DNA from: Microcebus murinus
Taxonomy: Eukaryota > Chordata > Mammalia > Primates > Cheirogaleidae
NCBI RefSeq assembly: GCF_040939455.1
Contig: NC_134106.1
Span: 72,084,001-72,148,000, forward strand
DNA: 64,000 bases
Direction of reading: 5' to 3'
Part shown: positions 25,205 to 39,327 of the stretch, one piece after another
How positions within the stretch are numbered: position 1 is the stretch's first letter
Layout: each line of letters begins with the position of its first letter
Notes under the pieces: generated by a model
What the model saw: only the letters and a program-made list of their open reading frames with translations
Told to the model about the DNA's origin: nothing
Database searches by the model: none
Translations under genes and position numbers: made by a program

Positions 25205-25505
25205 TTTTTTTTTTTTTGAAACAGGGTCTTCCTCTGCTGTCCAGGCTAGAGTGCAGTAGTGTGATCATTGCTCACTCTCACTGTAGCCTCAAACTTCTGG
25301 CCTTAGGCTGTCCTCCTGCCTCAGGCCTCTTGAATAGCTAGGGCTATAGGCATGTGTCACCACACCCAGCTAATTGTTTTTTTATTATTATTTTTTTATA
25401 TTTTGTTGAGAAAGGATCTCATTATGTTACCCAGGCTGTTTTCCCTGGCCTGAAGGAATCCTCCTTCCTGGCCTCCCAGAGTGCTGGGATTACAGCGCCC
25501 ACCCT
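25205..25505 (-). mobile_element. Alu SINE, older and diverged
   Basis: It runs from GAAACAGGGTCTTCCTCTG to CCAGAGTGCTGGGATTACAG. The flanks GAATTTAATTTT and GGATTTAAATTTT may be a decayed target duplication. Confidence 0.75.
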
Positions 25506-26689
25506 GGATTTAAATTTTATTTATTTGTTTTGAGTAGATAGTACATTCAAATTCTAACAATAAAAAAGAATGCTCAGTGAAAAGTCTACCTCCCACTTTT
25601 GTTCCTGACTACCTAATTGCACACTTCACAAAGATGCCATTTTATGGAAAGTTTTTTTTTTTAAAGAATCCAGGGAAAATGATAATTTGTCATGATTCTT
25701 TTTTTCTTTAAGGCATTGCATATCTACTTCCACTTGCTGTGACTTAGGCTTAGTATTATTTCATTTGTATGTTGGTAAAGACGTTTTCATCTGTTGGCAT
25801 GATCAACATGTACTATAGTAGCCCCAAAGAACTTTTTTGTGTGTGGGTGTGGTATGACTCCTAGTAGTAAAACTCATTTAAACCATAACTTCTACCTTTA
25901 TTTATTATCTCTTTGTTGAATCAAAGAAACTGTTGAAAATTTGGTTACTAGTTTCAGAACTGCTTCTGTTTTTAAAATGTGAGGGTAACACATGGAAAGG
26001 TAAGTAAGCATGAAAAAAAAATCAAATTATGCAGGTCACATTTTTAACTCATTTCTGTGGCATGACATTGCATCAATAGACACAAACCAGAGGGTTGAGG
26101 GTTGCATGTGACGTATGGCTTTCCACTCTAGAATTGGGGTTGTGTGTATTATACATATATGTTGAAAAGTATGCTTATTTGTTTGTATATATAAATGCTC
26201 TGTGCTTTTCAGAGCCTACCAGCGTTGAATGTATCGTGTTGGATGAAAGTAAAATGATCAGGGGTTGGTAGAGTAGTGGTTTGTTTACTTTTTCAGCCTT
26301 ATTTGGTATACTTGCAGTAGGCCACATAGCCAGGGTACTCATTTGTTTCCCGAACTTTTGCTAAATACTAGCAAGGCACTCTTGAGAGAATGATGAGTTC
26401 AGTTTTGAATTGAATACAATTTGATATCTGCATTTACCATCTAGTCTACAAAGTAGATTATAAATAAAAGTTTGGGTGGATGGCAGAAGCCATTGTTTAA
26501 ATATTGTATGAGGGAGAATAGACTGGTTACCAAGCTACCTGGGCTATTTTAGGTGGTAAGAATTGGTCAGTATTGGTGTTTCCTATTGGGTTTAGAAGTA
26601 GATTTAACTTTGTTAGCCATTCTTTTCTAGGCTTAAGAGATAATTTTTTGTTATTTGGCACCTTATTCATTTAGACTGATACATTACTG

Positions 26690-27030
26690 AGTATTTTGGT
26701 TGCAGGTGACATGGTAGTTTTAATTAAAATGGAATGTATTGATACATAACGAAATAGACTAAGGTTAGACCTGGCTGGCTCCAGGGCTACAAAGGATGTC
26801 ATCAGGACTGATTGTGTTCTCTTCCTCTGTTGATCATGCTTTCTGTGGTTGGCTTCATTCTCGGAGTTCTCCACAGGGAGGTGAAGATGGCCAACAGAGC
26901 TCAAAAGACAGGAATGTGGACTTTTTTCTATTTTTCTAACCAGGTTTCCAGAGAGTATTTTTATTATCTTGTTTTGGGGCCTCTGCCTGAATCCCATAAC
27001 TAGGGCCAGGTCATAGAATCTTCTGGCCAC
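26690..27030. repeat. Ancient repeat-like segment, family undetermined
   Basis: GGTTGCAGGTGACA, GATGTCATCAGGACTGATTG and TTGGCTTCATTCTCGGAG resemble a common decayed mammalian repeat that I cannot name. The overlapping minus-strand open frame is not taken as a gene. Confidence 0.35.
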
Positions 27031-28837
27031 CTTGAGTTCTGCTCACCCTGTGTCGGGTAATGTATGGCCATATGATCCACTGTTCATCAGGTAGAGGAGG
27101 GACAGTTCTAGGAAGGACTTAACACCCAGACGGCAGTAATATGTCTGTTATAGTTGAACAGCTACACGTTACATCAATAACATGTTCTCTGTTTTCCTGA
27201 CTAGCCCAACCTTCTCAGCTTTTGCCTTGCTTCCTAACTATTTAAATATAATGTTCTTATAATTCAAATACTGAATTATTAGTATAACTTGATTCATAGA
27301 TTAGAGAATACAACTTGGTTCATGTTACTTTGGGAACTCATTTGAAATTACTTAAATGCTTGGCATAATAAAATCATTTCCTCAGGTTACTTTATCTCTT
27401 AAGTAGTTTCTAACTCTGGATAATAACACTGGTGAGGAGAAACTTGCCAACACTTCTGTGATACTATTAATATCATACTAGAGCTACTGGAGAAATTTCC
27501 ATTATCTTCATGTCTCTTAGATGTTAGAATAGTGAAAATGGTGTTTTAACAAACTGTGCACTTGAAATATTAAAACTGACTTGTTTTTATTTGGTGCCCT
27601 GCTGCTTCATCTGTAAGGCTTTTGGGGTATTTGAAAATAACCCCAAAATGCAGTTCAGGGAGAATTGTGGAGGGCCCTGGCCCTGAGCCCCATGACACTT
27701 CCAGAAGTTGATAGAGATTAGGGAGATGATGCACTCTAACTGGATATTTCTTTGAAAGCTCCAAGAGTTTGTAGAAGAGTGGCAGAAACTTCTGGAACTT
27801 CTTAGAGTAGTTGTTAGCCCAACACTTCAAAGAGCAGAGACTGGAATATCTGTCAGGACTCAAGAGTTTTAGAAAAATATAGGAGGCTTTCACCTTATTT
27901 GGGGCTGAGCTCAAAAAGATTGTTTGGGAAGATTGTTTGGGGAGGCCATATGGAGGTATAAAAGGAGGCCATTTATATTACTACATCTTTCTCTACTTAA
28001 GATTGAGGCCTGGATGGTGATTTCTTCTCTTACAGGCTATGTGTTATCTCTGATGAGTTTGTTATACTGCAGAATCCATATATATTTAATTCATCTTATT
28101 GATACATGAAGACATTTGGGAGGAGATGAGGAGAGACTTCTTTTAAAAGAAGCATTATACATGGCCCTGGTCCAAGTCTGCACTTGTTTATAACAGTGCA
28201 TCTGATGGGTACAAACATTGGTAATTCAGAGAAATGGGCTGGGAGGGAGCCCTTAGAACTGCATGGGAGTGGGTTTTATTTCATTGAACTTCAGATCACC
28301 TAATCAATAGTTATTAATCACCAGTTATATGTGGAACTTGGCTAAATCTTGTGGGAGTTACAAAGGACAAGTATTTTCAACCTCTAAGAACTTCGTATTA
28401 AATATCTAGTTTTTAACAGACAAAAACAATACACAGTAATGCAAGGTTATATATATAGGCCAAATGCTGAATGAGTGGTATAGACAAGAAGGTGTAGGAT
28501 TTGAGACAGGGAGGGAGACTCTTCTCACCTCGTGGAAAGTTTTAGTACCAGAGATTGAGTATGGGTAGTAGATAGGATGAAGCACCTGGAGGGGAGGATG
28601 ACAAAAACAAAAGTGTAGAGGAGTGAAGAGGTGAAGGACCAGGTTGAGGGAAAATGGGATAAATGCATTGAAATTAAATTGAAATCAGATTTTATAAAGC
28701 CATGGAGATGGAGGGCGCTGAGTAGTAGACTGGGAAGATACTGAATGACTTTGAAGGTAGGGTAGGGACCTTTTAAATAGGAAGGGGATGGGCATGATTG
28801 GTGATTAGTTGTCAGCAGTATTTAGGTTGGATTGGGG

Positions 28838-29020
28838 ATGGGGAATCTGTGGCCTCAAGGCTAAATGTGGTTGTAGCTCTCCACATCCCTCAACTGAATC
28901 CAAACTTCACAGAACAAATCCCTCTATTAAAAGGATTTGTTCTGTATAATTGGATTCAGTCAAAAGGCCACACTCAAACATCCAGAAGGCCGCATGTGGT
29001 TCCAGGGCCACAGGTCTGGA
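28838..29020. mobile_element. Palindromic DNA transposon (MITE), copy 1
   Basis: The left end GGGGAATCTGTGGCCTCAAG and the right end GTTCCAGGGCCACAGGTC are inverted copies. They meet at ACAGAACAAATCC...GGATTTGTTCTGT in the middle. A second, partial copy is at 58,374-58,480. Confidence 0.7.
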
Positions 29021-29197
29021 AGGGATCTTCTAATGGAAGGACTTGGTGCATAGATGGAGTATGCCAGAGTAGGAGAGAAGGGCTGGAAAAATCAAAGGTT
29101 AATCTAAGGTTTTGAGCGTGAGTGATGGGGAGATAATTATGGAACCAGAAAGAAAATAGGAAGTTTAGGAGAGGGGAAGTTAGAAATTTGAGTTTCA

Positions 29198-29535
29198 TTT
29201 TTTTTTTTTTTTTTTTTTTGAGACAGAGTCTCACTTTGTTGTCCAGGCTAGAGTGAGTGCCGTGGCGTCAGCCTAGCTCACAGCAACCTCAAACTCCTGG
29301 GCTTGAGTGATCCTTCTGCCTCAGCCTCCTGAGTAGCTGGGACTACAGGCATGTGCCACCATGCCCGGCTAATTTTTTATATATATATCAGTTGGCCAAT
29401 TAATTTCTTTCTATTTATAGTACAGACGGGGTCTCGCTCTTGCTCAGGCTGGTTTTGAACTCCTGGCCTTGAGCAATCCGCCCGCCTCGGCCTCCCAAGA
29501 GCTAGGATTACAGGCGTGAGCCACAGCGCCCGGCC
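29198..29535 (-). mobile_element. Alu SINE, lemur type
   Basis: It is a two-armed element with the CAGTTGGCCAATTAATTTC centre. The flanks GAGTTTCATTTTT and GAGTTTGATTTTT are a one-mismatch target duplication. Confidence 0.92.
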
Positions 29536-29869
29536 TGAGTTTGATTTTTAAATATGAAGTCAACATTCAAATGCTACAAGAAACTTTATGTCGTTCAACC
29601 ACTCATTTTAGAGATAAAGATGCCTAGAGATTAAGTCTCTATATTTTGAATTTGAAGGCAGTGAGTGGGCTCTTTAAAATGGGACTGTCCAGCAGATATT
29701 TAAAATTTTTTTGTCTATATTCCCTTTTTCTTCTCTCTGTGCAGTTCTTCTCTCATATACTTTGAGGCCTTTCCTTTCTTCCCTGTGACAATCATTGATC
29801 TTGTTCTCTGCTCCAGAAGCCCTGTTAGTCTGGACCATGTAATTTAGCTTTTAAAGATAAACTTTCTTG

Positions 29870-30193
<324 letters not shown>

Positions 30194-30239
30194 AAAGATA
30201 AACTTTCTTGTTTCATTTTTTCCTTTCCTTCTCTTTTTC

Positions 30240-30553
30240 CTTTCCTTTGTCTCACTCTGTTGCCCAGGCTAGAGTGCCAAGGCGTCAGACTAGCTCACAG
30301 CAACCTCAAACTCCTGGGCTCAAGCAATCCTGCTGCCTCAGCCTCTCGAGTAGCTGGGACTACAGGCATGCGCCACCATGCCTGGCTAATTTTTTCTATG
30401 TATTTTTAGTTGGCCAGTTAATTTCTTTCTATTTTTAATAGAGATGGGTCTAGCTCTTGCTCAGGCTGGTTTCGAACTCCTGACCATGAGTGATTCTCCC
30501 GCCTGGGCCTCCGAGAGTGCTAGGATTATAGGCATGAGCTATTGCGCCTGGCC
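30240..30553 (-). mobile_element. Alu SINE, lemur type
   Basis: It lies 47 bases after an oppositely oriented Alu. The element runs from TCTCACTCTGTTGCCCAGG to GGCATGAGCTATTGCGCC. Confidence 0.9.
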
Positions 30554-31329
30554 TGTTTTTTTCTTATGTTTGGTTTTGCAGCACATTATGCCTGTGATTT
30601 TGATGCATTGGTCTTTAATAACCTTTCTGGATCAGAATGCTTATCTGTGAATCCACTGTTCTGTTCTAAAGGTCAGGGGTTGGACACCAAATACCATACT
30701 TTCTTTTACTTTGCAGATTTACTAGCTATTAATACACTGAAAAAAGTTTTTGTTTTCAGTGTGTACCGCCTCCAGATAAAAATGAGTGTATTCTATTTGT
30801 GCCTTTTCCTTCCTCTGAGTAAATCTGTGTTGAACAGCTGCTGTGTCCTAGGTGCTGAGGCAGCTCACAAGAAACCCAAAGCTTCAGTAGGCTACAGTTT
30901 AGTTTACTACTCAGTATGAAGCAGTCCTTTATTATAATTTTAATACCAACATCTTCAAGTTTTAAGTTTTTCTTTTCTACTACTTCACAATGATATCCAT
31001 GTTCACTTTGTCAATGGCTTTTCTAGAATCAGTCTTAGACCTTTTTTATTGTTTTTTATTGTTTTTATTCCCATCCTAAATTTCTTAATCTGTCTAGAAA
31101 CTGGTAACGTGGGAAAGTACCTTCAACACTACTGACTCAGCCTTTAGCACTCAAAAATGTTAATTGAATCTAGATGGTATAGTTCTCCATTCCTTTTGAC
31201 TTGTTTTTCCTGTTTTGTCTTGGTTTCATTTTGTTTATTTTAAGGTATTAAGACGTTTTTAAGACTGAGATTGGAATTTTTCCCCTCTCTTCTTAATGAT
31301 GCCTCATATTATTTTTTTGGCTTTTTTGA

Positions 31330-32640
<1,311 letters not shown>

Positions 32641-33011
32641 ACTAATCTAGAATGAATTCTGGAATATAGCTCTATGAGGTCTGAGTTTTCATTTAGATAG
32701 TTAGGATTGTTTCCTAAATGAATTTCTTCGTATTTATCTACATCAAAACTTGTGGTCCATTTTGCTTTCCACTTAATTCTGAAGTTCTCTGTCCATTTTA
32801 TGAAAGTGAAGTTAACTTTTAATAACACAGAAGAGCTCAAATGCAATATATGTAATATTTATAAACTTGGATATTTTAAATTTTTTCTGTCTTCAAAAGA
32901 GTTACATAAATTTTAAGTCAGGTCTTAGTGATTTCTAGGAAATCGTACTGTTTATTTCCACCAAAATAGTCTTAAGTGGTGAAGTTTTCTTTTTCCTTTC
33001 TTGTCTTTTCT

Positions 33012-33306
33012 TCTTTTTTTGAGACAGAATCTTACTGTTTACCCCAACTAGAGTGCAGTGGCATCTTCAATAGCTCACTGTAATCTCAAACTCCTGGGCT
33101 CAATTGATCTATCCTTCTGCCTCATCCTCCCAAGTAGCTGGAACTACAGGCATGCGCCACCATGCCTGGCTAAGTTTTCTATTTTTTGTAGAGACGGTGT
33201 CTCACTATGTTGTTCAGGCTGGTCTTGAACTCCTGGCCTCAAACAGTCCCCCCACATTGGCCTCTCAGAGTGTTAGGATTACAGGCGTGTGCCTCAGTGC
33301 CCCGCC
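33012..33306 (-). mobile_element. Alu SINE, older type
   Basis: It runs from GAGACAGAATCTTACTG to GGCGTGTGCCTCAGTGCCC. The arms are joined by a short centre without the lemur insertion. Confidence 0.85.
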
Positions 33307-33968
33307 CATTTCAGCCTTTTTAGAATCTAAATAATTAGCCTCGTAGCAGTACGTTTTTGTGTTGTGTTTCACCATTTTTTTATAGAGTACTTCGGATTAT
33401 GGTGGGTCTCATCTCTCATGTGTTTGACTTGTGGGTAGCATGTATTTCATGGTGTAATTAGCACCTTTAAACTGCCTTTTATAGACCAAATTATAACTTT
33501 TGTCTGCTGATGAGCAGACATTTTAAGCTACAGCATAGTGGTGCTGCCTACCAGACAGCTGTTTAGTTTTAGCAATGCTATCTTTAACAGTGTGCGTTTG
33601 TGCAATTATTTGAGCCTTCCTCCCTCCATCATAAAAATAAGTGGCAGACAGAAAATTGAAAGTACACATACTGAGTAGGGTTAAGAAACATAGTTGTCAA
33701 TCTTAATGATAACTTTGTCTTGATTGTATTAGCTGGGCCAAAATAGTGAATCTTGTCATGTAGTTGGACATATGGCTGTCTTAAGTCTTGTGATCAGTAA
33801 GGAAGAAAATAGAACAAATATAGATACAAAATGCTAAAACTATATTCAAGGTATAACTAGGGATTTTATTACATAATTTTTAGTTTTATGGGAAACCAGC
33901 CACCCTTTTAATATGTAAATTTGTTCTACTTTGCTATATTCTGACTTAGGGTGCACTTTTATAGGAAC

Positions 33969-34608
33969 ATATTATATAATAAACTTGAGATGTATTTCAT
34001 TGCATCTTTGACAAACCTTGAGATACTTTTCTTGTACGAAGAAACTGTCTTTAAAGTGACTTGAGTCAAAGCACAAGCCTGTGAATTCCTGGGTGGAGGG
34101 TTATTTGGAAGAGAGAAAGAATTTATAACAGAGAGGGGAAGGGTGAGAGAGACTCTATTATGTGAGCATGTCTTATTTGAAAATTGGCATGTACATGTGG
34201 GCATATTTGTGTTTGTATTGGTCTTGTATCCCATGACCTTGTTGAACTCCACTTACTAGTTTTAGGAGTGTGTGTGTGTGTGTGGGTCTGTCTGTCTGTC
34301 TCTCTGTGTGTGTCTGTGTCTGTAGATTCCTTGGGATTTTCTACGTACACAATAATGTCATTCATTGGCAAATAAACACACACACACACACATACATGCC
34401 AATTTTCAAATAAGATATGCTCACATAATAGAGTCTCCCTCCCCTCCCAGTTGTAAGTTCTTTCTTCAAATAACCCTCCACCCAGGTATTCACAGGCTTG
34501 TGCTTTGACTCAAGTCACTTTAAAGACATTTTCTTTGTTTGTAAAAGAAAACTATCCCAACATTTATCAAAATGCAATGAAATACATGTCAAGTTTAGTA
34601 TATAATAT
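33969..34608. repeat. Large imperfect inverted repeat with about 199-base spacer
   Basis: The left arm (33,969-34,193) and the reverse complement of the right arm (34,393-34,608) match along nearly their whole length. Two inner blocks are almost identical: 61 bases from 34,047 to 34,107 show one difference, and a 44-base block from AGACTCTATTATGTGAGC to the arm end near 34,193 shows one. The outer part (33,969-34,046) is more diverged, with small indels. The spacer contains a (GT)n tract, a (CA)n tract and a short piece resembling antisense L1 ORF2 sequence. Both arms can be read as QACALTQVTLKT-type peptides on opposite strands, a consequence of the symmetry. I do not recognise the arm as a known repeat family. 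Confidence 0.85.
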
Positions 34609-34814
34609 TTTCCTGATTTATTTGGTATTTGGAAAACTTAGGCTGCAGTGCTATTGTGTAGTAGACATTGAACATTCTGTGAGAAGAGTGGGAGATCGGT
34701 GGTGAACTTTTAAAAGCGAAACTGCTGGTAGTTTCAGAGGGTGTTGGTAGCACTTGACAGTCTCTAATGCTGGGCTTCAAACTGAAAATATGCAGTACAT
34801 AATTCATCATTTTT

Positions 34815-34925
34815 ATATTTATTCCTTCATTAAATAGTTACTGAATGCCTAGTATGTGCCAGTTACTATGCCCAATGTTGGGGATTAGGCAGTCATGTTT
34901 CCTACCTTCAGTTAATTTTGTGGGA
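34815..34925 (+). repeat. L2/MIR-class ancient repeat
   Basis: TTACTGAATGCCTAGTATGT, CCAATGTTGGGGATTAG and GGGAGTGATAGACAAATAAC are typical of this repeat class. Confidence 0.5.
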
Positions 34926-36136
34926 GTGATAGACAAATAACTATTTACAAAAGAGTATGAAACTCTGATAGGGAAGTATGGGGATGCTTTATTGTTTCTG
35001 TGGAACTAGTAGACATAAATCTACAAGTGAGATGGCCAGGCAGTGAACCCCGAGGGCAGAACTTGAAGTCTTAGCTAGGCTTTACAAAAAAGAATGTAGG
35101 AGTTAGCTCAGTTATGTTTAATTTAGTTTGGTGAGTGTCTGATTTTGAAGGAAACCATGACTATTCTAATTTCTGAGATCGTCATGCTTAAAATCTGTTT
35201 TATAAAATAAAAGTTACTATTGTATTGAAAGGAAATTATTTTTAACTTAGACCAACCATGTATGTTGGTTCTTTGCTTGGATTTAACATGCATGTTCTTA
35301 TACAAGAACTTGTTGAATCAAGTCATAATAAAAAAGTGACTTTAAAAAGCACTTGTGGTGCACTGCCTCAGAGCTGTTTCTTTCATGCTTGTGTATGGGA
35401 CCTGGGTCTCCTGAGTTTATCATACTGAAAGGCACAGTTGGTGTGGGACTTTATCTTATGTGAAAAGTGACCACCACAGTGGCCAGCCTGGATGTAGTTT
35501 AGTTATGATGAAGATGGCTGTCACAGTAGTTTCCCATTTTACTTCTAGGAACAGGATCTAATTAGATTTCTTTTACAGAAAAGTTCTCCTGGAAGAAGAT
35601 TGTGTTTTCATACAGATTGATCAAAATAACATTAGAACTCTTGTTCTTGTAAGCCCGTTAAGGCTTACAAGTTTGATTGAGTCCCAGTTGGTCTGGTCAT
35701 TATAGTGATTTTCAAACTCATTTTTACCTTTGGCTGCTTTCCACTGAATCCATTTTAAAATGCATTAGTGGACTTTTTCTCTTTGAACAGGGCTTTCCCA
35801 GGTTCTCTTTCAGATTATTCCATTATACTTTTTTTGAGCTTCCAAATACCTTGTAGAAATTATTTTTCCTTGGAACATAGTGAGAACTCTCAATGTTAAT
35901 TAATTAACCATATATTACTAGTATCTATTATTTATGAAATTGAAAACCAAAAAGTAGAGGAACTTGTAGATGATAAAGGAAGAAAAGGAGGTAACAGCAG
36001 TGCCAAACTCCAGATATATCTCAGTTGCTAAGATTTGAAAATATCAATAGATTTCAGGGTTGGTGCATGAAAGTTCAGTTGGTAAATTCCAGATAACTTC
36101 TTTCCTCCAGTTCGGCTTCTGCTTTTTTATTCTTCC

Positions 36137-36471
36137 TTTTTTTTTTTTTTGGAGACACGATCTCTCTGCTACTCTAGCTGAGTGCCATGGCTATTGACAG
36201 GTGTAACAGGTGCAACAGGTGCAATCATAGCTTACTGCACCCTTGAACTCCTGGACTTAGGGGATCCTTCTGCCTCAGCCTCCTGAGTAGCTGGGACTAC
36301 AGGCACGTGCCACCACACCCGGCTATTTTTTTTTTTTTTTAAATAATTAAAAAAAATTTTTTTTGTAAAGACATAGTCTCTGTTGTTTGTGGAAACTCAG
36401 CTTCAAGCAGTCCTCTGGCCTGGGCCTCCAGAAGTGCTGGGATTACAGGCATGAGCCACCACACCCAGCCT
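36137..36471 (-). mobile_element. Alu SINE, older type, with 13-bp target duplication
   Basis: CTTTTTTATTCTT occurs at 36,122-36,134 and 36,473-36,485. Both arms are diverged, and GTGTAACAGGTGCAACAGGT is a small internal duplication. Confidence 0.85.
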
Positions 36472-36552
36472 ACTTTTTTATTCTTTAGTATTTTTCCTAC
36501 TTTGTTACAGAAACAAATGTGTCTGGATGGATAGAAGTTATGGCTTCCTTTA

Positions 36553-36560
<8 letters not shown>

Positions 36561-36592
<32 letters not shown>
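36561..36592. repeat. (AT)n microsatellite
   Basis: About 16 AT units follow an A-run immediately before an antisense L1, so it may be the decayed L1 poly(A). Confidence 0.9.
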
Positions 36593-36594
<2 letters not shown>

Positions 36595-37164
36595 CATTGG
36601 TTTTTAGTATATTCATAGAATTGTGCACCTATAACTATTATCTAGTTCCAGAACATTAGACCCCAAAGAAACCCAGTACTCATGCATTAACAGTTACTGT
36701 TCATTCTACCCTCCTTCCAGCCCCTGACAAACATTAATCTACTTCTGTCACTATAGATTTGCCTATTCTGGACAATTCATATAAATGGAATGATGCAATA
36801 TGTGGCCTTTTGTGTCTGGCTTATTGAATACTTGTTTTCAAGTTTCATCTGTGTTCTAGTATGTGTTAGTACTTCATTTCTTTTTGTTACTGAATTATCC
36901 AGTTTATCCATTCATCATTTGGACATTTGGATTGTTTCTAGTTTTTGTCTCTTATGAATAATGCTGCTATGAACATTTTTGTGTACAAATTTATGTGTGG
37001 CATAAAAATTATGTGTGGTAAAAATTTTTTTATTTTTACTTTTTTCAATGAGGAAGTATGGCTTGTATGTTTTCAATTGTCTTGGATACATGCCTGGGAA
37101 CCTAGGAGTGGACTTTCTGGGTCATATGGTAACTCTTTACCTTTCTGAGGAATTGCTGAAATAT

Positions 37165-37900
37165 ATATATTTGGTCTTTGTCCCTGTTTCCTAAAATTCT
37201 TGAAATCTCTAAAGTGCTTTCTTTTTATATGCTGATATTGGCTGATAGTTTCTGGATGGGGCTGGTCACCTGGAAGTCCAAGGCTGGGTTAAACTTTCAG
37301 CCCCCACACAACCTCCTGGGAGGGGAGAGAGGCTAAAGGTCAAGTTGATCACCAATAGCCAGGGGTTTAATTGATCATGCCTGCCTAATGAAGCCTCCAT
37401 AAAAACCCAAGAGGATAGGGTTTGGAGAGCTTCTGGATAGCTGAACACATGGAGATTACTGGAGGGTTGTGGCCCAGGAAGGTCATAGAAGCTCCATTAT
37501 CCTTCCCCCATACCTTGCCCTACACATCTCTTCATCTGTATCCTTTGTAATAAGCCCATAGAGGTAAATAAATGTTTCTCTGAGGTCTGTGAGCTGCTCC
37601 AGCAAATTAATCAAATGCAAAGAGGGGGTCATGGGAACCCCAACTTGAAGCCTGTCGATTAGAAATTCCAGAGGCTCAGACCTGCCACTGGTGTTTGCAG
37701 GGGAAGGCAGCCTTGGGAACTGAGTCCTCAACCTATGGGATCCAATTCGCCAGTCAGTAATGTCAAAATTGAATTGGAGGACACCCAGTTGGTGTCCGAT
37801 GCAAAAATGATTTCTTGGTGGGGATAATCCCCCACCTCATTTGTTCACAGAAGTCTTCTGTATTGATGATTGTTGTGGTTTGAGAGCAGAGGAAAAACAG
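37165..37900 (+). mobile_element. Solitary LTR-like element nested in L1, family undetermined
   Basis: Motifs like CTAATGAAGCCTCCATAAAA, GTAATAAGCCCATAGAGG, AGGAGGACACCC-type GAGGACACCCAGTTGGTGTC and GGGGGTCATGGGAACCCC are typical of old endogenous retroviral LTRs. I cannot assign the family. No internal viral genes are seen. Confidence 0.6.
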
Positions 37901-38414
37901 TTTGACTTTTTCTGAACAAGTAATATCTCATTGTAGTTTTGATTTTTGTCTCCATACTAATAATACTGAGCATCTTTTTGTATGTTCATTTGTTACTTGT
38001 ATATCTTTGGGAAAATGTCTGTTCAAATCCTTTGCCCATTTTTAAATTGTTTGTCTGAGTTGTAGGAGTTCTTCATATATTCTGGATACTAGGCTCTTAT
38101 CAGAATATGATTTGCAAATATTTTCTCCCCTTCTGTGAATTGCCTTTTCACTTTCTTGATAGTGTTTGAAACACAAGAATGTTTAATTTTGATGAACACT
38201 ATTTAATTATTTTTTTCTTTGGTTGCTTATTCTTTTGGTGTCAGATCTAAGAAACCATTGGCTAATCCAGGGTCAAGAATGTACCTGTTTTCTTCTAAGA
38301 ATTTGATAGTTCAGCTTTTATATTTAGGTCTTTGTTCCATCTAATTTTTGTATATGATGTGATTCTTGTGCATGTGGATATCTTGTTTTCCCAGCACCAT
38401 TTATTGAATATTGC

Positions 38415-38585
38415 TTTTTTTTTTTTTTTTTTTTTTTTGAGGCAGGGTCTTGCTCTGTCTCTTGGGCTAGAGTACAGTGGTGTCATCATAGCTCACTGCA
38501 ACCTCAACCTTCTGGCCTCAAGTGATCCTCCCAGCTCGGCTTCCCAAACTATAAGGATTACAGGCATGAGCCACTGTGCCTGGCC
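38415..38585 (-). mobile_element. Alu monomer (FAM/FLAM-like)
   Basis: A single arm runs from GAGGCAGGGTCTTGCTCTG to CATGAGCCACTGTGCCTGG. The second arm is absent. Confidence 0.75.
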
Positions 38586-39327
38586 TATGGATATGGCTTT
38601 TTAAAAACACTGTTCTTTTCCCTGACTTTATTTGTCATCAATGCAAATACCTTATATTTCTTGCACATTTACAGGCATTATTCATACAAGACTATGGAGT
38701 ATACAGTTTATGATAAAAACCTTGTCTTCCTTTAGGGGCTTGTGTTTAGTTGAGATTGATGATGGCAGATGTGAAATTGCTAAATGGTATATAATTAAAA
38801 GTGCCAGAGGAGTGGTGGAGAGAACAGAAGTTCTTAGGAATTCAGAAGACGGAGGAAGTCTTTGGGAGAGAGGTGTGTAGAGGAGATGAGGCTATTGAGG
38901 TTAGGTAAGGGTTAGGTATAATACAGAAAGATCAGAATTGGCCAGAACAGACCTAGATTCTTCTGGTCCAAAGTATGTATGGAATACCTCTTAAAACAGA
39001 TATTGAAAATTTCCTCAAGTACCAAATCTTCCCTTAGTCTAAATTATATTGTTAGAAGTTGGAAGTACCTGATACAAAAACTTTGTGCAGTTTTATATAG
39101 AGATGAGGGCAGTGTGTGTTTTTCCACCCCATATTGGATTTCGGTACCTTATGGGCATTAAGTTCTATTTGCTTATTTCTTTATTTTCTTTCAGTGGTCG
39201 TTGAACCACACTTACTATATTCCTTTTTTCACAGTCCCTGCAACCTTCTAGGATTTCTTTTCTTGAAACTTTAGAGAAACTATTCTTGTAGTAGTCACTG
39301 ATTTCCACATTCTAAATCTACTGGCCA

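Larger units (their letters stand above)
36593..38660 (-). mobile_element. Old L1, antisense, carrying a nested LTR and an Alu monomer
   Basis: Antisense L1 phrases such as AATGCTGCTATGAACATTTT, TAATATCTCATTGTAGTTTT and CCAGCACCATTTATTGAATA continue on both sides of an LTR-like block (37,165-37,900) and of an Alu monomer (38,415-38,585). Confidence 0.75.

Noticed and set aside
27570..27914. 114-codon minus-strand open frame in intron 1
   Set aside because: No known domain. Its surroundings look like old repeat-derived sequence. Insufficient support for a gene or pseudogene call.
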